In this document: positions 34,737 to 47,121 of the stretch, one piece after another | How the letters are laid out: the number at the start of each line of letters is the position of its first letter | How positions within the stretch are numbered: the stretch's first letter is position 1 | Source of the DNA: Apostichopus japonicus | Taxonomy: Eukaryota > Echinodermata > Holothuroidea > Aspidochirotida > Stichopodidae | Length of the DNA stretch: 64,000 nt | Direction of reading: 5' to 3' | Assembly: GCF_037975245.1 (NCBI RefSeq) | Contig: NC_092577.1 | Coordinates: 12,030,013 to 12,094,012, forward strand | The notes under the pieces: model-generated | Seen by the model: only the letters and a program-made list of their open reading frames with translations | Told to the model about the DNA's origin: nothing | The model's database searches: none | Made by a program: the position numbers and the translations under genes

Positions 34737-37700
34737 TTATTAATATAGTAACTCGATGCTTAATATTTCTTTCAGTCTTCGATCTTTTTGTATATGCAGT
34801 AAATTTTTGACTTTTTGTTTTTCTGATTAAAATACATGCATGGTCGGTAAACCTGTATTACTGTAGGTGAAATATGTATTGGGCCTAAACATGTACGTTA
34901 TCTAGTTCTGTACCAAAACTATAAGCTAAATACAGTCTTTAAATTTGAAGCGACCACGATACATTGGATATTTGACGGTAATGCTTATTATGAGCGAGCA
35001 CACCAGCAACTTAAAGTTTCATTTGTGTTTATTCACCCTAACGTCCTACTTTCACCCTCTTGCCTTAAACATCATTGTTTGTGTCGACGATCGCATCGAA
35101 AATATCCACTTCATATGAAAAGGGTTGTGAGATGTTTTATTGGCTGCATACAGACTGCAATTTAGTTTATGTTTTCATGGTCATAATGATGATCAAACGG
35201 AACTACTCCATGTGTCATGTTGGAGGCACGCCTGTCGTAACAAGATTTTTGATGTAATCGGTTGAACAATACAAACATGAAGACAATATATCAAAGAAAA
35301 ATTAACTGTTAGTTTCTTTCTATTGTTTTTATTTTATTTTATCATGTTTTTGTTTGTATCTCGAAACTGCACTTTATAGGCCTTTATAGACTTTCCTGGC
35401 CTAGCTTATTAACCCCCGCCCCCCCCCCACCCAAGGAACTTGCATGACGTCATCAACATTTCACCTTGACAGTATGATCAGTGACTAGAAATTCCAAAGA
35501 GTGGGGGATGTAATGGAGGGCGACCGGGGGCCGAGATTTTTTTCCCAGCGCGGTAAAGGCCATCATTTGCATACCTCGCTTCTCATCGGCTGGGGTCCGT
35601 ATACATAAGATTCATTACAATATCAACTAGCAGCTGATGCACTGAATCGCTCAACACATACCACATTTCACAAGTCCACTTTGCTACACTAAAAAAAGAA
35701 ACCAGTCTAGCAGCAGAATGTACAATGGTACGCGTTTGAGTAAAGTTAATATATTTGTCGGTGTGTTATGCCACGGATGTAGAGGGTATGTGGTTATGTA
35801 TCGCACAACTCTGTTGCTCAGTAAATTGAAAGAAGTTAAATCAAACCGGAACAGTTTGAAGATGATACAAAAAAAGCACCATATAATATAAACGTAAGAC
35901 AAATTTCTGTGTTCAATAACTATAATCCACAGTGGCAGTTGTACTATATACTCACATGCATGACTGAATACTAGGCCTATATCTTTCGTATTATATTATC
36001 TGAAAACGGTGCCAAAGGGTCATAATAAACCGTTTCAAAGGGTCATAATTTTGAAATTCAAAACAATGTCTATGCTCAAAATAAAGAGTGTATCAGTTTG
36101 AAGTTTAAAAGCATCTCAAGTAAATAGTCAACCAGAAACGGTCAAGCTGACCAATGTTTTGAAGCAGTTTTGAAGCAATCAAACGCCTGGTACTTATCTG
36201 CGTACATTGCCATCGCAGTACTCTGTACAGCAAGTTCCCACCATCACTTCGAAGCTTCGATCACCCTTGTCAAAACTAACTTATTCGAGTGGCTTTTCAG
36301 GTTTGGATCATCAACCTAAGTAATCATTACCTTCAAAGAAGGAGAGTCATCTACAATGAGACGTGTGCAATCACAGTCCATGGTCGCAGTATTGCTTTAC
36401 GAACTTATGGATGTAAATATACACAAACAAGTGCGCGCATAAGCAAAGAAAAAGCATTTGAACAATTTTTTAACAAAGTTGTCTCAAGACAGTCGCCAGT
36501 TCATACAGTAGCCTACGTGTATGCGAATCACGATTGTGTGCACTTGCAGTCCATACCGTTGTGGGACAGCCGGGAACATACTTCCATACCGTTGTGGGAC
36601 ATATTCTGTGTATCATACGGTTGTGGAACGTCCCACAATAGCTTTTTGGCTAAAAAATTACAAAATGACAAATTCTAAAAAAAATCACGAAAAAAAATAT
36701 TTTTCCACAATTGTATGTACTTATGTTCAAGTTGTGTGAAAGAGTGAAACTAAATGAGTGCAATAGCGCCCTCCCGTCCCACAAGGGTATTTTCACTTTC
36801 TTTGCCTAATGGATAGAAACTGTCCCACAAGTGTTGGTATGTGAGTACTTCATTCATTGTATGCCATATCATATTTATGAAGAGCCTTTTGATGGAAAAA
36901 TGTATAGTAATAAACACCCATATCTCTGGCACAAAATACAAAAACATTTTTGTGGCAGAAGTTAAAATTTAATATTTTTAAATGATAGACCAGGCATCCA
37001 GAGCTTTTTTGGGTCATTCCATGTGAAATCATCCAATTTACCAAAAAGAAAACGAAACATCCCAATGTCTGCAAATGCCTTATATCTAATTTTGTAATAG
37101 ATTTTAAATTTGGCCTCAAATTGTGAATTGACATGTTCATTATTGAGATATACTCATTTGTAAATCACTTTTATTCAATTTCACTCAATTTTCAGTCATT
37201 TTGAGGAGCAATGTACATGAAAAATACAATAGCCTTTGACTTCAAGTTGCATCACTTTTTTCACCCTATTGGGGTCTTCTGGAATACTAGAATTTGAGTG
37301 AATATAACTCAATATTGTGCATATATTTTCATTTCAAAATGCTGTGTTGTGACATTTTTCTTAAAAAATGACCCTTGGCCTGCTGTCAAACTTGGTATCA
37401 ACACTGATTTGAATCAAATAGATTTTCAATATGCCTCTCGGTCATAATCTATTAAATATTCAATGTGTTCCTGCTTGTAATGGTAAAATGCAAACTCATT
37501 AATATTGATAGGTTTGTCTACAATAAGTATATGGGGGCAATGAGATTTGAAACCCCATTGCAGTACAGTTACATTACAGTGAGTCAGAAAGAGGGATCTT
37601 TCCCCAACTGATTTATGATTGAGGTTAAGGTATGTTTTAAAAACTGTATGTCTCGGTCATGACATGTCACAAATTTGGTGTCAACCCCTGAAATGACATT

Positions 37701-37905
37701 TACAATAAGTCAATTGAGTTAAAAACCTCATTGCCCCTTTTACATACTGTGGAAAACCCTCTAAAAGGCTGCATTTACCCTTAAATTCAGGGAGAAACCC
37801 CTCTTTTTGACTCATTGTAAATGTCATTTTCGGGGAAAAGGAACATCTAATAGCAATTTGAATGAATAACTCATTAGTATAGTATATAATATTCAGGGTT
37901 CAATC

Positions 37906-38100
37906 CAGTGGCGTAGCCAGGACTTTTTCAGTGGGGGGGGCTGGGGGGGCCTTGAACATTTTCTGGGGGGCTTGAACATTTTCTTGTTACTATCTAAGCG
38001 GAGCGCCCACCATGAGTTGGCGCGCAGCGTACCGGAAATTTTTAGCTAAAAAGGCCTCCTAGATCGTTGGAAATGACACTTCCCAGGCCTTCTAAGCTGC
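37906..38100 (+). mobile_element. Left part of a hAT-like element
   Basis: Starts CAGTGGCGTAGCCAGGAC, followed by a G run and, in inverse orientation, the common core (CTATCTAAGCGGAGCG, then GAGTTGGCGCG). No right end was found, so the limit is approximate. Confidence 0.55.
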
Positions 38101-38402
38101 TCTAAAGTTTTCTCAACATCCTTTATTTTGAGATCCCATGTTTTGATATGGTCATCAAATAGTTAAGTGAAATAGAAAAAAAAACAATCTGGTAAGATAC
38201 TTTGAAATATCATGATATATCTGTTGTGAGTTTGACACCGGCATTGACATTTTTCGACAAATCTGCAAATTGCGCGTGGAAAATAAAAAAAGATTGACTG
38301 GGCTTTCATCCAAGTAACAAACTGAAATGACCGAACTATATGTCAAACTGACATCAAAGAACGTGTCTGAAATATTATTAGGGTGATAGACTGATTGGCC
38401 GG

Positions 38403-38980
38403 CAGTGGCGGAGCTAGGGGTATTGGTCAGGGGAATGGCCTGTAGGAACGCTTTCGACGCTATCTAAGCGAGGGCCACCACAGGTTGGCCCGGAGTGTAC
38501 ATAATTTTTTTGAGTAAAGATATTTCCTAGATCGCCGGAAATGACCCTTTCCGGGCCTTGCTAATTTGAAGATAAACGAAGAATAAATGTCTCATCGCCA
38601 TTTGTAACAAGTCGGAAGTTTATATGGGTGTTGAGGGTACATGCGCTTCATCACAATCCTTGTAGTATCTTTGTGAGTGCTCATGTTTTCGAAAAAAATA
38701 GATCGAAAACCCCGTACAGTTCTTGGAAAGAGTTTCGTACAACAGAATTAAGTGCCGATAAATTAAATACCGCCGTACGTTAGAGCATTTTGTCAGTAAA
38801 CTACACCAACAAAATGTGACAAATGTCAATAGGTAAGGTAGATGAGAGTGCAATAAAAAAGTTAATAATCGCGAATAAGTGAAAAGTGCTAAAAAGCTGA
38901 AAAGGGCGCCAGCAGTCCAGTTGAGTGCGTCAGGGGGGGGGGGGCATCCGCTCCCTGACTGTTTGGACGCTCCGCCACTG
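38403..38980. mobile_element. hAT-like element, 578 bp, perfect 8-bp target duplication (family B)
   Basis: Ends CAGTGGCGGAGC and GCTCCGCCACTG, flanked by TTGGCCGG on both sides, exact. It shares its ends with the shorter copy at 31648-31790. Confidence 0.88.
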
Positions 38981-39679
38981 TTGGCCGGTAGTTCTCAGCG
39001 ATAGTGTTGTCTCCTTTCTTGAAAATTTGGTTTTTCTCTAGCGGTTTTAAGAGCATCAGGGTACCTCCCAGGAGTGAAAACCCGATTGAAAATGTAGCAG
39101 GGTATCGAGGCAATGACGCGAGCAATGATGTGAGAAACATGTGTATGATGCCAGCATTTTTTACCTTTTAACATCTTCTTTGGCATTCAAGTACCTGGAA
39201 ACCACCTTTCTATAAGGGTATAGTATTGCTCACTAGCTTGTTTGATCAGTTAATGCGCACTGGTTACAAGATACTGATTTGCTGTTTGTATTAGTATTTA
39301 TTTGTATGTTAGGGATTATGGATATTTTAAAAAAGAGTGAAAAGGCAAAGTTTGCCCGAACAGTCGAACACACAGATTCAGTAGTAAACATTATGTGTGT
39401 TGTAGTCTTGTAGAGCAGGAATTATGTTATGCGACGGTCGTTAACATGCGTTTTCAGTACAGTGCGACTACTGTAGACTTCTCGGCCTATGCGGTATGTC
39501 ACGTCAGGTTTTTTCAGCAACTATAGCCTACTGCCGGTCCGCGGTCGAAGGGTCGATCATGCCGAGTGGTCATAATGGAGATTCGAGACCATGCAGACCA
39601 ATGATATATTTTTCGCACATGTAATTTTTTGTTGACACCAAAAATCCCAGTGGGAGCGACTGGGGGCGACAAGCTTTCA

Positions 39680-39730
39680 TGGGGGCTGTCGCCCCCCCCC
39701 CACGCCCCCCCCCCCGTAGCTACGCCACTG
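39680..39730. mobile_element. Right end of a hAT-like element
   Basis: A G/C-run block followed by GTAGCTACGCCACTG, the inverse of a CAGTGGCGTAGC terminus. The left end was not identified. Confidence 0.4.
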
Positions 39731-39808
39731 GACTCAAATGACAACATATTTGAAGAGCAAGTGATACTGTCAACTGAATTTGTATTATTCATTGCATGCA
39801 TACATTAT

Positions 39809-40125
39809 CAGGCGCGTAGCCAAGGGGGGGGGGGCGAAAAGGGGCAGCCGCCCCCCCCCTTGAGCATATTTTTAATATTTGTTTTAATGTTTTTTATGAT
39901 ACCGCTAGTAATTTCAAAGAGACAATGCTAAGATGCAACTTACAAGGCCTGGGAAAATGCCATGTCCAGCGATCTGGGAGTCATTTTCAGCCAAAATATT
40001 CTTGTACGCTTCGCGTCAACTTAAGGTAGCGCTACGCTTAGATAGTTTGCAATGCCGTATCTACGGCTCTGATAATTTGCCTACAGTTTCGCCCCTCCCT
40101 TGGCAAATTCCTCGCGACGCGCCTG
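39809..40125 (+). mobile_element. hAT-like element (CAGGCGCG family)
   Basis: Close copy of 30182-30467: CAGGCGCGTAGCCA at the left, CGCGACGCGCCTG at the right, core in between. The flanks (TACATTAT and CTCACCAC) do not match, so one side may have been rearranged. Confidence 0.7.
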
Positions 40126-40998
40126 CTCACCACAGCACCAAATTGTGTACAATTGAAGCCGCCCTTGCTAGTTGGGCAGTTGGATATCATGTTAAGCATA
40201 ATGCAATTGATGGCCTCCTAAAAGTACTACAAAAGCCAGGTCATAGATGTCTCCCTATTACTGCTCGTTCACTGTTAAATTCTCCAAGGAATGTCATTTC
40301 TACCATCAAATCTGGCATGGAATAAATACCTTGGATTAAAGAGTGAACTCTTTTAGATTGTCAAATGTTAATTTATGCATTAACAAACACTACTATTGAC
40401 CATGTTGAAAACCACTGAATATTGATGGATTGCCATTGTTCAAAAGTGCCAACACATCCCTTTTGCCAATACTGTGTGGTGTAATGAACTTGCAACCAGT
40501 CAAAGTTTTTCCAGTAGCACTGGCCTGTGGAATTTCAAAACCCAAGACTTTGGACTTTTTGATTGATACCACAAATGACTTAAATGATTTACTCTGTCAT
40601 GGTCTTCCAAATGACGGAAGAAACATAAAAGTCACCTTGTGGTGTATTGTGTGTGATGCTACTGGTAGAGCTTTTGTGAAATGTATGAAGTTTATACTCT
40701 GGTTAATATTATGGCTGTGGCAAATGCACCCAAAAAGGGTTTGGAAGAAGGCGATGATCGAACTTATGAATTATGCATGAAGCGATGATCGATTATGAAT
40801 TATGCATCATTCGTGTTCGACGGGTATGAATTTTTGCACCATAAAATAAATCATTTATTTGTTGTGACTGTACCATTTTCACGGAAGGGAGAAGAAAGTG
40901 TTTCTTTCTCTACGTCAATCGACAAGTACTCTAGAACTGCAATACATATCGAATATATTGAACGTCATATGGAGAAAGAACGTTTGCCTATAGCTTAG
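40126..40998 (+). pseudogene. Broken transposase-like gene, possibly CACTA/EnSpm-like
   Basis: Three consecutive open stretches in different frames give one discontinuous protein-like sequence. 40126-40325 has LPITARSLLNSPRN. 40418-40780 has LNIDGLPLFKSANTS, then GISKPKTLDFL and CIVCDATGRAF. 40795-40998 has no clear motif. The order 'LP-x-x-ARTLL-x-TPR', 'NIDGLPLFKS', 'KP', 'CDA-x-x-RAF' is known to me from animal transposon-encoded proteins related to tnp2-type transposases. Stops and frame breaks between the parts show that it is dead. The superfamily is tentative. Confidence 0.5.
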
Positions 40999-42467
40999 TG
41001 ATGACAATGTTACAATTTAATGAAAAACAAGAGGAGATCAACATCGTACTTTGAATTTTGTTATAGAGCCTCTGAGCATTACAATCAAATTTGATAAACG
41101 CTTCACCGTAGAAGTGCACCGTTGGAACACTGCAACGAGGACATAAATTTTGCTAGCCCCTTACAGAGGCACCGCTAGATATTTGGGAGTGGGGAGGGGA
41201 GAGGGAGGGGAGGGGGTGAGCAATAATTAGGGAGCATAAAATGCGGGTAATGGTGCAAGCTGGCCTTAGATGCGAGAAGCCTCGTCGGCATAGAGGGATT
41301 AGGGGAACGCCACCGTGACAGCGGGGCCCCTGGTCGGGTTGAAGAAACGAATCCCTGGGGATTGAGATTTGTGGTTGTCATCGTTTCCAGAACTTATATC
41401 AGCTTCAAAACCGCATACTTTTGGGGGAGATGTAGCCCATTCCCCCATGGCGACGCTACCGGTCTATTGGTTGGAATTCCTTTTATTTGTTATTTCTTTA
41501 GAAAGACGGAATATATAGTACTGTTACTATCCCATTCATACATTAAGTAAACTTCATACCATGCTCACCTCATTTGACTAACAATTCACCTTCATCCATC
41601 AACATTCCATTACACCGCTGCTCCATTGTTTACTTCTTGGTGGTCATGACTGAATTTAGAAGCTGTTATAGTCAGAGCTGTCCTGTTTGGCTGCCTTGGC
41701 GTGGGGAAATGCCTTTCTTAAGTAAGTTAATTTTGTTCATATGGTAATATTGCTTTGCTCGAAGCGTGTTAGCTACAATTTACTTTACAATTCTTACTTT
41801 CTACTCTGCTTTCATTGGGTTTTAGCGTTTGTAACCCTAGCGAGCTGGGCCTTGTAACAGTACCACTACAGGAACCGGAATTAGTGAAGGATTCTTGATA
41901 TGTCAACCAAATCTCACACTTGGCAGTAAATATATTCTGTAATTTTTACAGAAATGTTCATATATGAGAGGACTGGAAGCTAGATGTAACACGATGGTCT
42001 CCGATGAATGAATTTAAAAGCACTGAACTAGATGGCAGTCATGGCTAACTAATACCAGAGCAGTATATCTCTATATATCGTGGGCTCTGCTCAATACGTT
42101 TATTTGTTTGACTTTCACACAAAAAAAGGTAAGCAGATTTGCAGTTTTCAATCCACAAAAAGCGGGAGATCAGAACAATTGGGAAATTCAACTAAGGGAA
42201 GAGGGGGGGGGGGTGGAGGGGAGAGAGGCTTGGCGGGAATTGTTCACGACAGCTCTTTGTGTATCACACAGAACGATGATGCTCGCTGTGGAGGGTGGTG
42301 TGAGAATGATCACGAGTGAGAAGCTGGGCGGGAGTTGTTCACGACAGTTCTCTCTATCAGTCTTTCACATAATGATAGTCATTGATCTGGCTTCAGGCTT
42401 TCTTTCATTTCCGCGTTCATTTGTTCGACATGCTGTGTTTGAGTTACGCAGTACGTAAGCCTATAAA

Positions 42468-42752
42468 GTGTTAGCGAAGTGTTAGCTCAGTGTTAGCGGA
42501 GTGTTAGCTCACGGAGTGTTAGCTCAGTGGTTAACACCGGTGCCTTTCAATCATAAGGTCCCCGGTTCGAGTCACTCCCAGATTAATGTATGTCGTCCAG
42601 TTACAGAGTTGTTGACAATTAACAAGTCATAATCATGGACGTTAAATATGAATGTGATAGACTGACTTCTGTCAGCTTGCGGCTTTGATAAGCCAATTAG
42701 GCTTCATCGCGAGTTCCTGCTTGCAGGAGGATCTAATATACATACATACATA
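42468..42752 (+). repeat. tRNA-derived SINE with multiplied 5' end
   Basis: A tRNA-like head has the A box TTAGCTCAGTGG and the B box GGTTCGAGTCAC. It is followed by a body and a tail of ATACATACATACATA. Before the head, the 12-13 base motif AGTGTTAGC is repeated five times (42470-42520), so the start of the A box is present in several copies. Confidence 0.75.
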
Positions 42753-45700
42753 AACAGTACCCTGCCGAGCTTTTGACGAGCACTACAATTAATTATATAG
42801 GTTACTGACAAATGCTCTGAGAATAAGACTTTCCAAACGTATTTCATCATTTTGTTGCAAAATACTGATATTCAGTCATGTGACTAAATGTCAAATCCGT
42901 AGTTTGGAATGATTGATTAGCATAAATTCAATATTTTTGCTTCATGCCCACTCTCATTCTGTATGTACCCATGTAGACGTGACAGGTCGTTCACTAACAT
43001 TATGTCAGTCAGTGTGGCAGCCATAAGAAATCATTAGAGGAACTGAGATTTGGGCAGTGCCCACAAAACAGCGCGTCTTCACTTGATTATTTTAAATACA
43101 CCTACGTTGTTTCTAAATGATTTAGTTAAGCATATTACTGCTTACGAGGCCCATTATTCTATCCCACCTAACCCTCCTCTTTCGTAAAGAGAAAATAGCT
43201 CTTTCTTTCTTTTCTATGAAAAAGTGACCTTTTTACAAAATGTCGTCTTGTTGAAATAAAAATAGAAATGATTACTAATGAGAAAGTAACCTTTGCTTGG
43301 GAATTACAAGAAAATAAAGTAATTATTTGCCACTTTGTTGAAAACATCCAAATATATACATGAATTTGTTGTGGGACAGAATGTACACAAGTTCAGTTTT
43401 GGTGTGCTCCCTCAAATCAAAGTGACATGTCCCAGTGACATGTCCCATTCACTCGCAAATTGAAACCTATTCTGGACGCCTCAGGTCACCAAGTGTGTTG
43501 GTTGGATACAATGGTACTTGGAAGGTACCGTATGCTAACATCTGCTGACATCTAGTTTCAGCCTTCACCTCTCCCCATTTAACTTTGAACAGTACCCCCT
43601 CGGGTTCTCTCTGCGCGTGCGTGGAAACGGGTGAGGGGTAGCTCTGGATTACCCCATAGGAGGGTTTCACTACTGTCATGTCGTAGACAGTTTGGCGCAT
43701 ATAAAGGACGCTAATCCACAAAATAAATTTATAAAGATTAAGACATTAGTTGAGTTCCAATGATTGAGTAGGATATATTTCGTTTCAATCAGCATGTGAG
43801 CTGGTTTAAAGCACGTAGAAATGTCGGTAGTACCAAAATCGAGACAATAATGACAATTTTAGTGAAAAATCTAACAAGGATATATACAGAACTATTCAGT
43901 AACAAATAAACATTAAAAGTTGATTTACAGAGATTAAATCAGTGTCTCTTTTGTCACATGATAAAACAGACCAAAAATATGACATTTACCATAATAATAA
44001 CATACTAAAAATAATTGATATTTTAGCCTTTTTAAAACAAAGAAAAATTCAAAAGACCTGTCTTGATAAGGCTCAGGAACGATGTGGCATGAAATATGTT
44101 TTTTATATTTGAAATGGTAAACCAACAAAAACTTTAAAGTAGCATTCACATGGTCAGATACAGTTCTGTACAGAACCTGTAAATTTACATAATAACCAAC
44201 TCCCAAATTAACCAAGAACAAAGTAAAATGGATAGGAGGGAGGGAGAGGAGGGGAGGGGGTTGACAACCCCCATTCCTCCTTAAATCTGCATCTGATACT
44301 ACACTCTTATCTTCGACATCAAACAACCGAAAAGCCAGTAACCTGTAAATTACACAATCATAGCACTTATCCAAGTATTGTCTAAACTTTCACTGATTTT
44401 TAAAAGTACCTAAATAATCAGAATATAGTGCAGATATTGTTGCTTTTTCTCTCAACATGATTATTTAATGCTGAGAACCTGAAAGCCAACTTAACTATAC
44501 CATTGCAAAATAAACATGAGTTATTTCTGGTCAGTGGTATTTTTGCCATGACATCGAAAATTTGTAACCACATTATTAACAACAATTATTGGAAACATCC
44601 TCCACCGCTTCCCCCCCCCCCCCCCAGAAGGAAATAAAAGTTGGATTTCGTTTTGTTTTACAAAATAATGATGTAAATATCTTAATGAAACAAGTGAAAT
44701 AATGTATGTTACACATGATGTTAAAAAAAGATCAAAATGAATGTATTAAATATTGCAAAATTACTGCCTTCACCCAATATAACACTTGGAAACTTAATGC
44801 AGTATAAATTGTTCTGTAGACCATGGAAATACATTGGATGCCAACCCCCCCCCCCCAAATCAGCTGCAAGGCAATGGGAGGGGTAGGAACCCCCACTCAG
44901 CTGCATGGGAAGGGGAGGGGATAGGGTAACAGTAGAAGCAGAATGCGCAGTCTTAAGGACTTCACTGACACTGTCATATACAATTCTAGCTAATGTTAAA
45001 ACAATAACAAACACATTCACACCTTTAAAAACAGATTACATATCTTGCAACAATTTTTTTAATTCCTTCTTGTGGAAACAATGCTTAAATTTATGAAACA
45101 TGCATATTTACAGGTAAGATTTTGCATGACATTTCTTCAGCCATCTTGTGTTTTGATTTCAGGTTAAATCCTTCTTGTGGTAAACAGTAACTTTTTGCTT
45201 TGACTAGATGATAATCAATTCTCACAAAGAAACTTACAGCTTTTTTTTTTAAAATATTTGCTCAGAAGCAACCAAAACATGCTGACGTCCCTGCATAAAG
45301 CTAACAATACTAAATATTATCTTCTTGTTTGGTTTTTGATGTTTAAAACCAACATAAGCATATATTACTCAATACAGAAACATTAAACACTGATGTTGAG
45401 GTACACGTGGTCAGTAAACTAAGTAGAAAAAAAGCTATTCTTAAATGCTACTATGAAGTGATTGAGCCCCAAAAAATTGCAACAAGTTCAACAACAAAAA
45501 ATCTTTTCAATTACAAACTTGAGGAACTGGTGCATCTGTGTCACAACCGACGACCATCTGGAAAAGTTGAAAATCTGTGAGAGAAACAAAAGTAACTGAT
45601 TTCAACTATCTTGGCAAGGATTATGGACACAATGTTTTTCTTTGTGGCAGAGAGGAGGGGACAACAGAACCAGTTCTAGTAATCTGTGTGGTACAGCTGC

Positions 45701-46478
45701 CTTGTTTAAAAGGATAGGCTTGTGGCAGACAGCATGAGACTAACATGGAAAAGAAGAATACTCCAAGCGGTTAGATTAAAACCCAATCTCAATATCTTGT
45801 TCCTAACACAAGAATGATTGATTAAATGTAATCTCCTTTGATTGGCCTAAACTCTGTTTCTTCCAGGGGAGTCGGTCCCAGTATGTGTGGTCTGTGATGT
45901 TCTCACTGCAAATGTTTCCAAAAGCTTCTAATGTCCTATAGTTACTAATGTTGTTGAATTATCCTTGAACCCTGAATACAAATGAAATGTTTGATCACTG
46001 CCAAGGCTTTTTCCGTATTTAGAAATTCCATCAAAAGACAACTTGCTTGTACAAACATTATATATTTGCTCTGATTCAGGAAGATGAACAAAAGAACAGT
46101 TTCAGCTGAATTTGCTGTGATCTATGATGACCTCATTCCCACTGCTTGTTGCCAAAGCTTTTATAAAATACTACCAAATTTGAAATTTGAAAATGTAACA
46201 TTTCTGCCATGAAAAAATCTTACGAGAATGTGGTTTATCGACCTAAAGATGTCAGAAATGTCCAACATTTTTATTTCAGCAACCGAGTATCACCTGATAG
46301 CAAAGCCTTGGCATAATATGACACGTGAAATATTTGATCTGACATATTTGATCCGAGTTGGAAATCTTTGCCCAAAGAAAGCTTTTGCACATTCGAGGAA
46401 AAAAAAAAGACATCTTACTCTTATCAGTATTGACTCGAGAAAATCAAAAGCTTTGTCTTTTTTGAATTTTACATAGTA

Positions 46479-46642
46479 CAGGGATGAGCCTAGGGTAAAA
46501 CAAAAATCACGGAACTTTGCAAAAATTGCGGTAAAGGCTCCAGTTTGCGTATGCTACAGTGTGTTAGGATAATAGTTTTTGTCCCCGAAGTAGAAAAAAA
46601 ATCACAGATATTCTGCGAATTCGCGGAAAAAGCTCATGCCTG
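46479..46642. mobile_element. Short element with 6-bp target duplication (CAGGGATG family, copy 1)
   Basis: Starts CAGGGATGAGC, ends GCTCATGCCTG, and is flanked by ATAGTA on both sides. It lies about 220 bp downstream of the UBTF stop and so could be within its 3' untranslated region. Confidence 0.8.
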
Positions 46643-46857
46643 ATAGTAACTTTGCAAAGATAAAATCCTCATGAGCAACATAAAATACAATCCTGCCACC
46701 ACAATTGTCTAATCCAACTAATCCTCTAATCCAACTAATCCTCCTCAATGGTGTTTTATAGTTGTTGACAAAGTCTTCCGATGGGTAACAAGATGTTACT
46801 TAATCGGTGTGTGTGAGAAGTTGAAAAATCGTCAGTCTTCATACAAGTTTACCTTTT

Positions 46858-47121
46858 TTAATTATCATCATCTGAATCGGAGTCACTGGAAGATTCGGAA
46901 CTGGAAGTAGCTCCGTCATCCGATGATTGCTCTTGCTTGATCGGTTTCTCTTGTACGGTAGCTTCCTCTTCCGCACTCTCCTCCGTCCCTTTCTCTCCAT
47001 CTTCATCACTCTCATCGTCCCCGCTGCTCCCTTCATCATCCTCCTCCTCTTCTTCAGATTCCTCAGAATCTGAATCCTCTGATGATTCTCCGTCCTTGGT
47101 GTCAGTCGAGGCCTTTGCGAC
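46858..47121 (-). CDS. UBTF: UBTF last exon: serine-rich acidic tail
   Basis: Acceptor TTTACAAAAG. Encodes KVAKASTDTKDGE, then alternating Asp/Glu and Ser, ending SSSDSDSDDDN and TAA. It corresponds to the acidic tail of UBF that contacts SL1 and other pol I factors in vertebrates (function by homology). Confidence 0.92.
   Translation of the reverse strand, partial: VAKASTDTKDGESSEDSDSEESEEEEEDDEGSSGDDESDEDGEKGTEESAEEEATVQEKPIKQEQSSDDGATSSSESSSDSDSDDDN

Larger units (their letters stand above)
33274..46857. other. Intergenic region between the two convergent genes
   Basis: 13.6 kb holding the elements listed separately. Outside those, no gene was recognised in 34737-37905, 41000-42467 or 42753-46478. 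36540-36840 repeats the motif CCGTTGTGGGACA several times. 37000-37880 is AT-rich, with transposon-like GGGTCATTCCATGTG. 44210-44900 holds purine/pyrimidine runs. Polyadenylation sites of either gene could not be fixed. Confidence 0.5.

Noticed and set aside
40126-40998. Functional host gene
   Set aside because: Stops and frame changes separate the conserved motifs.
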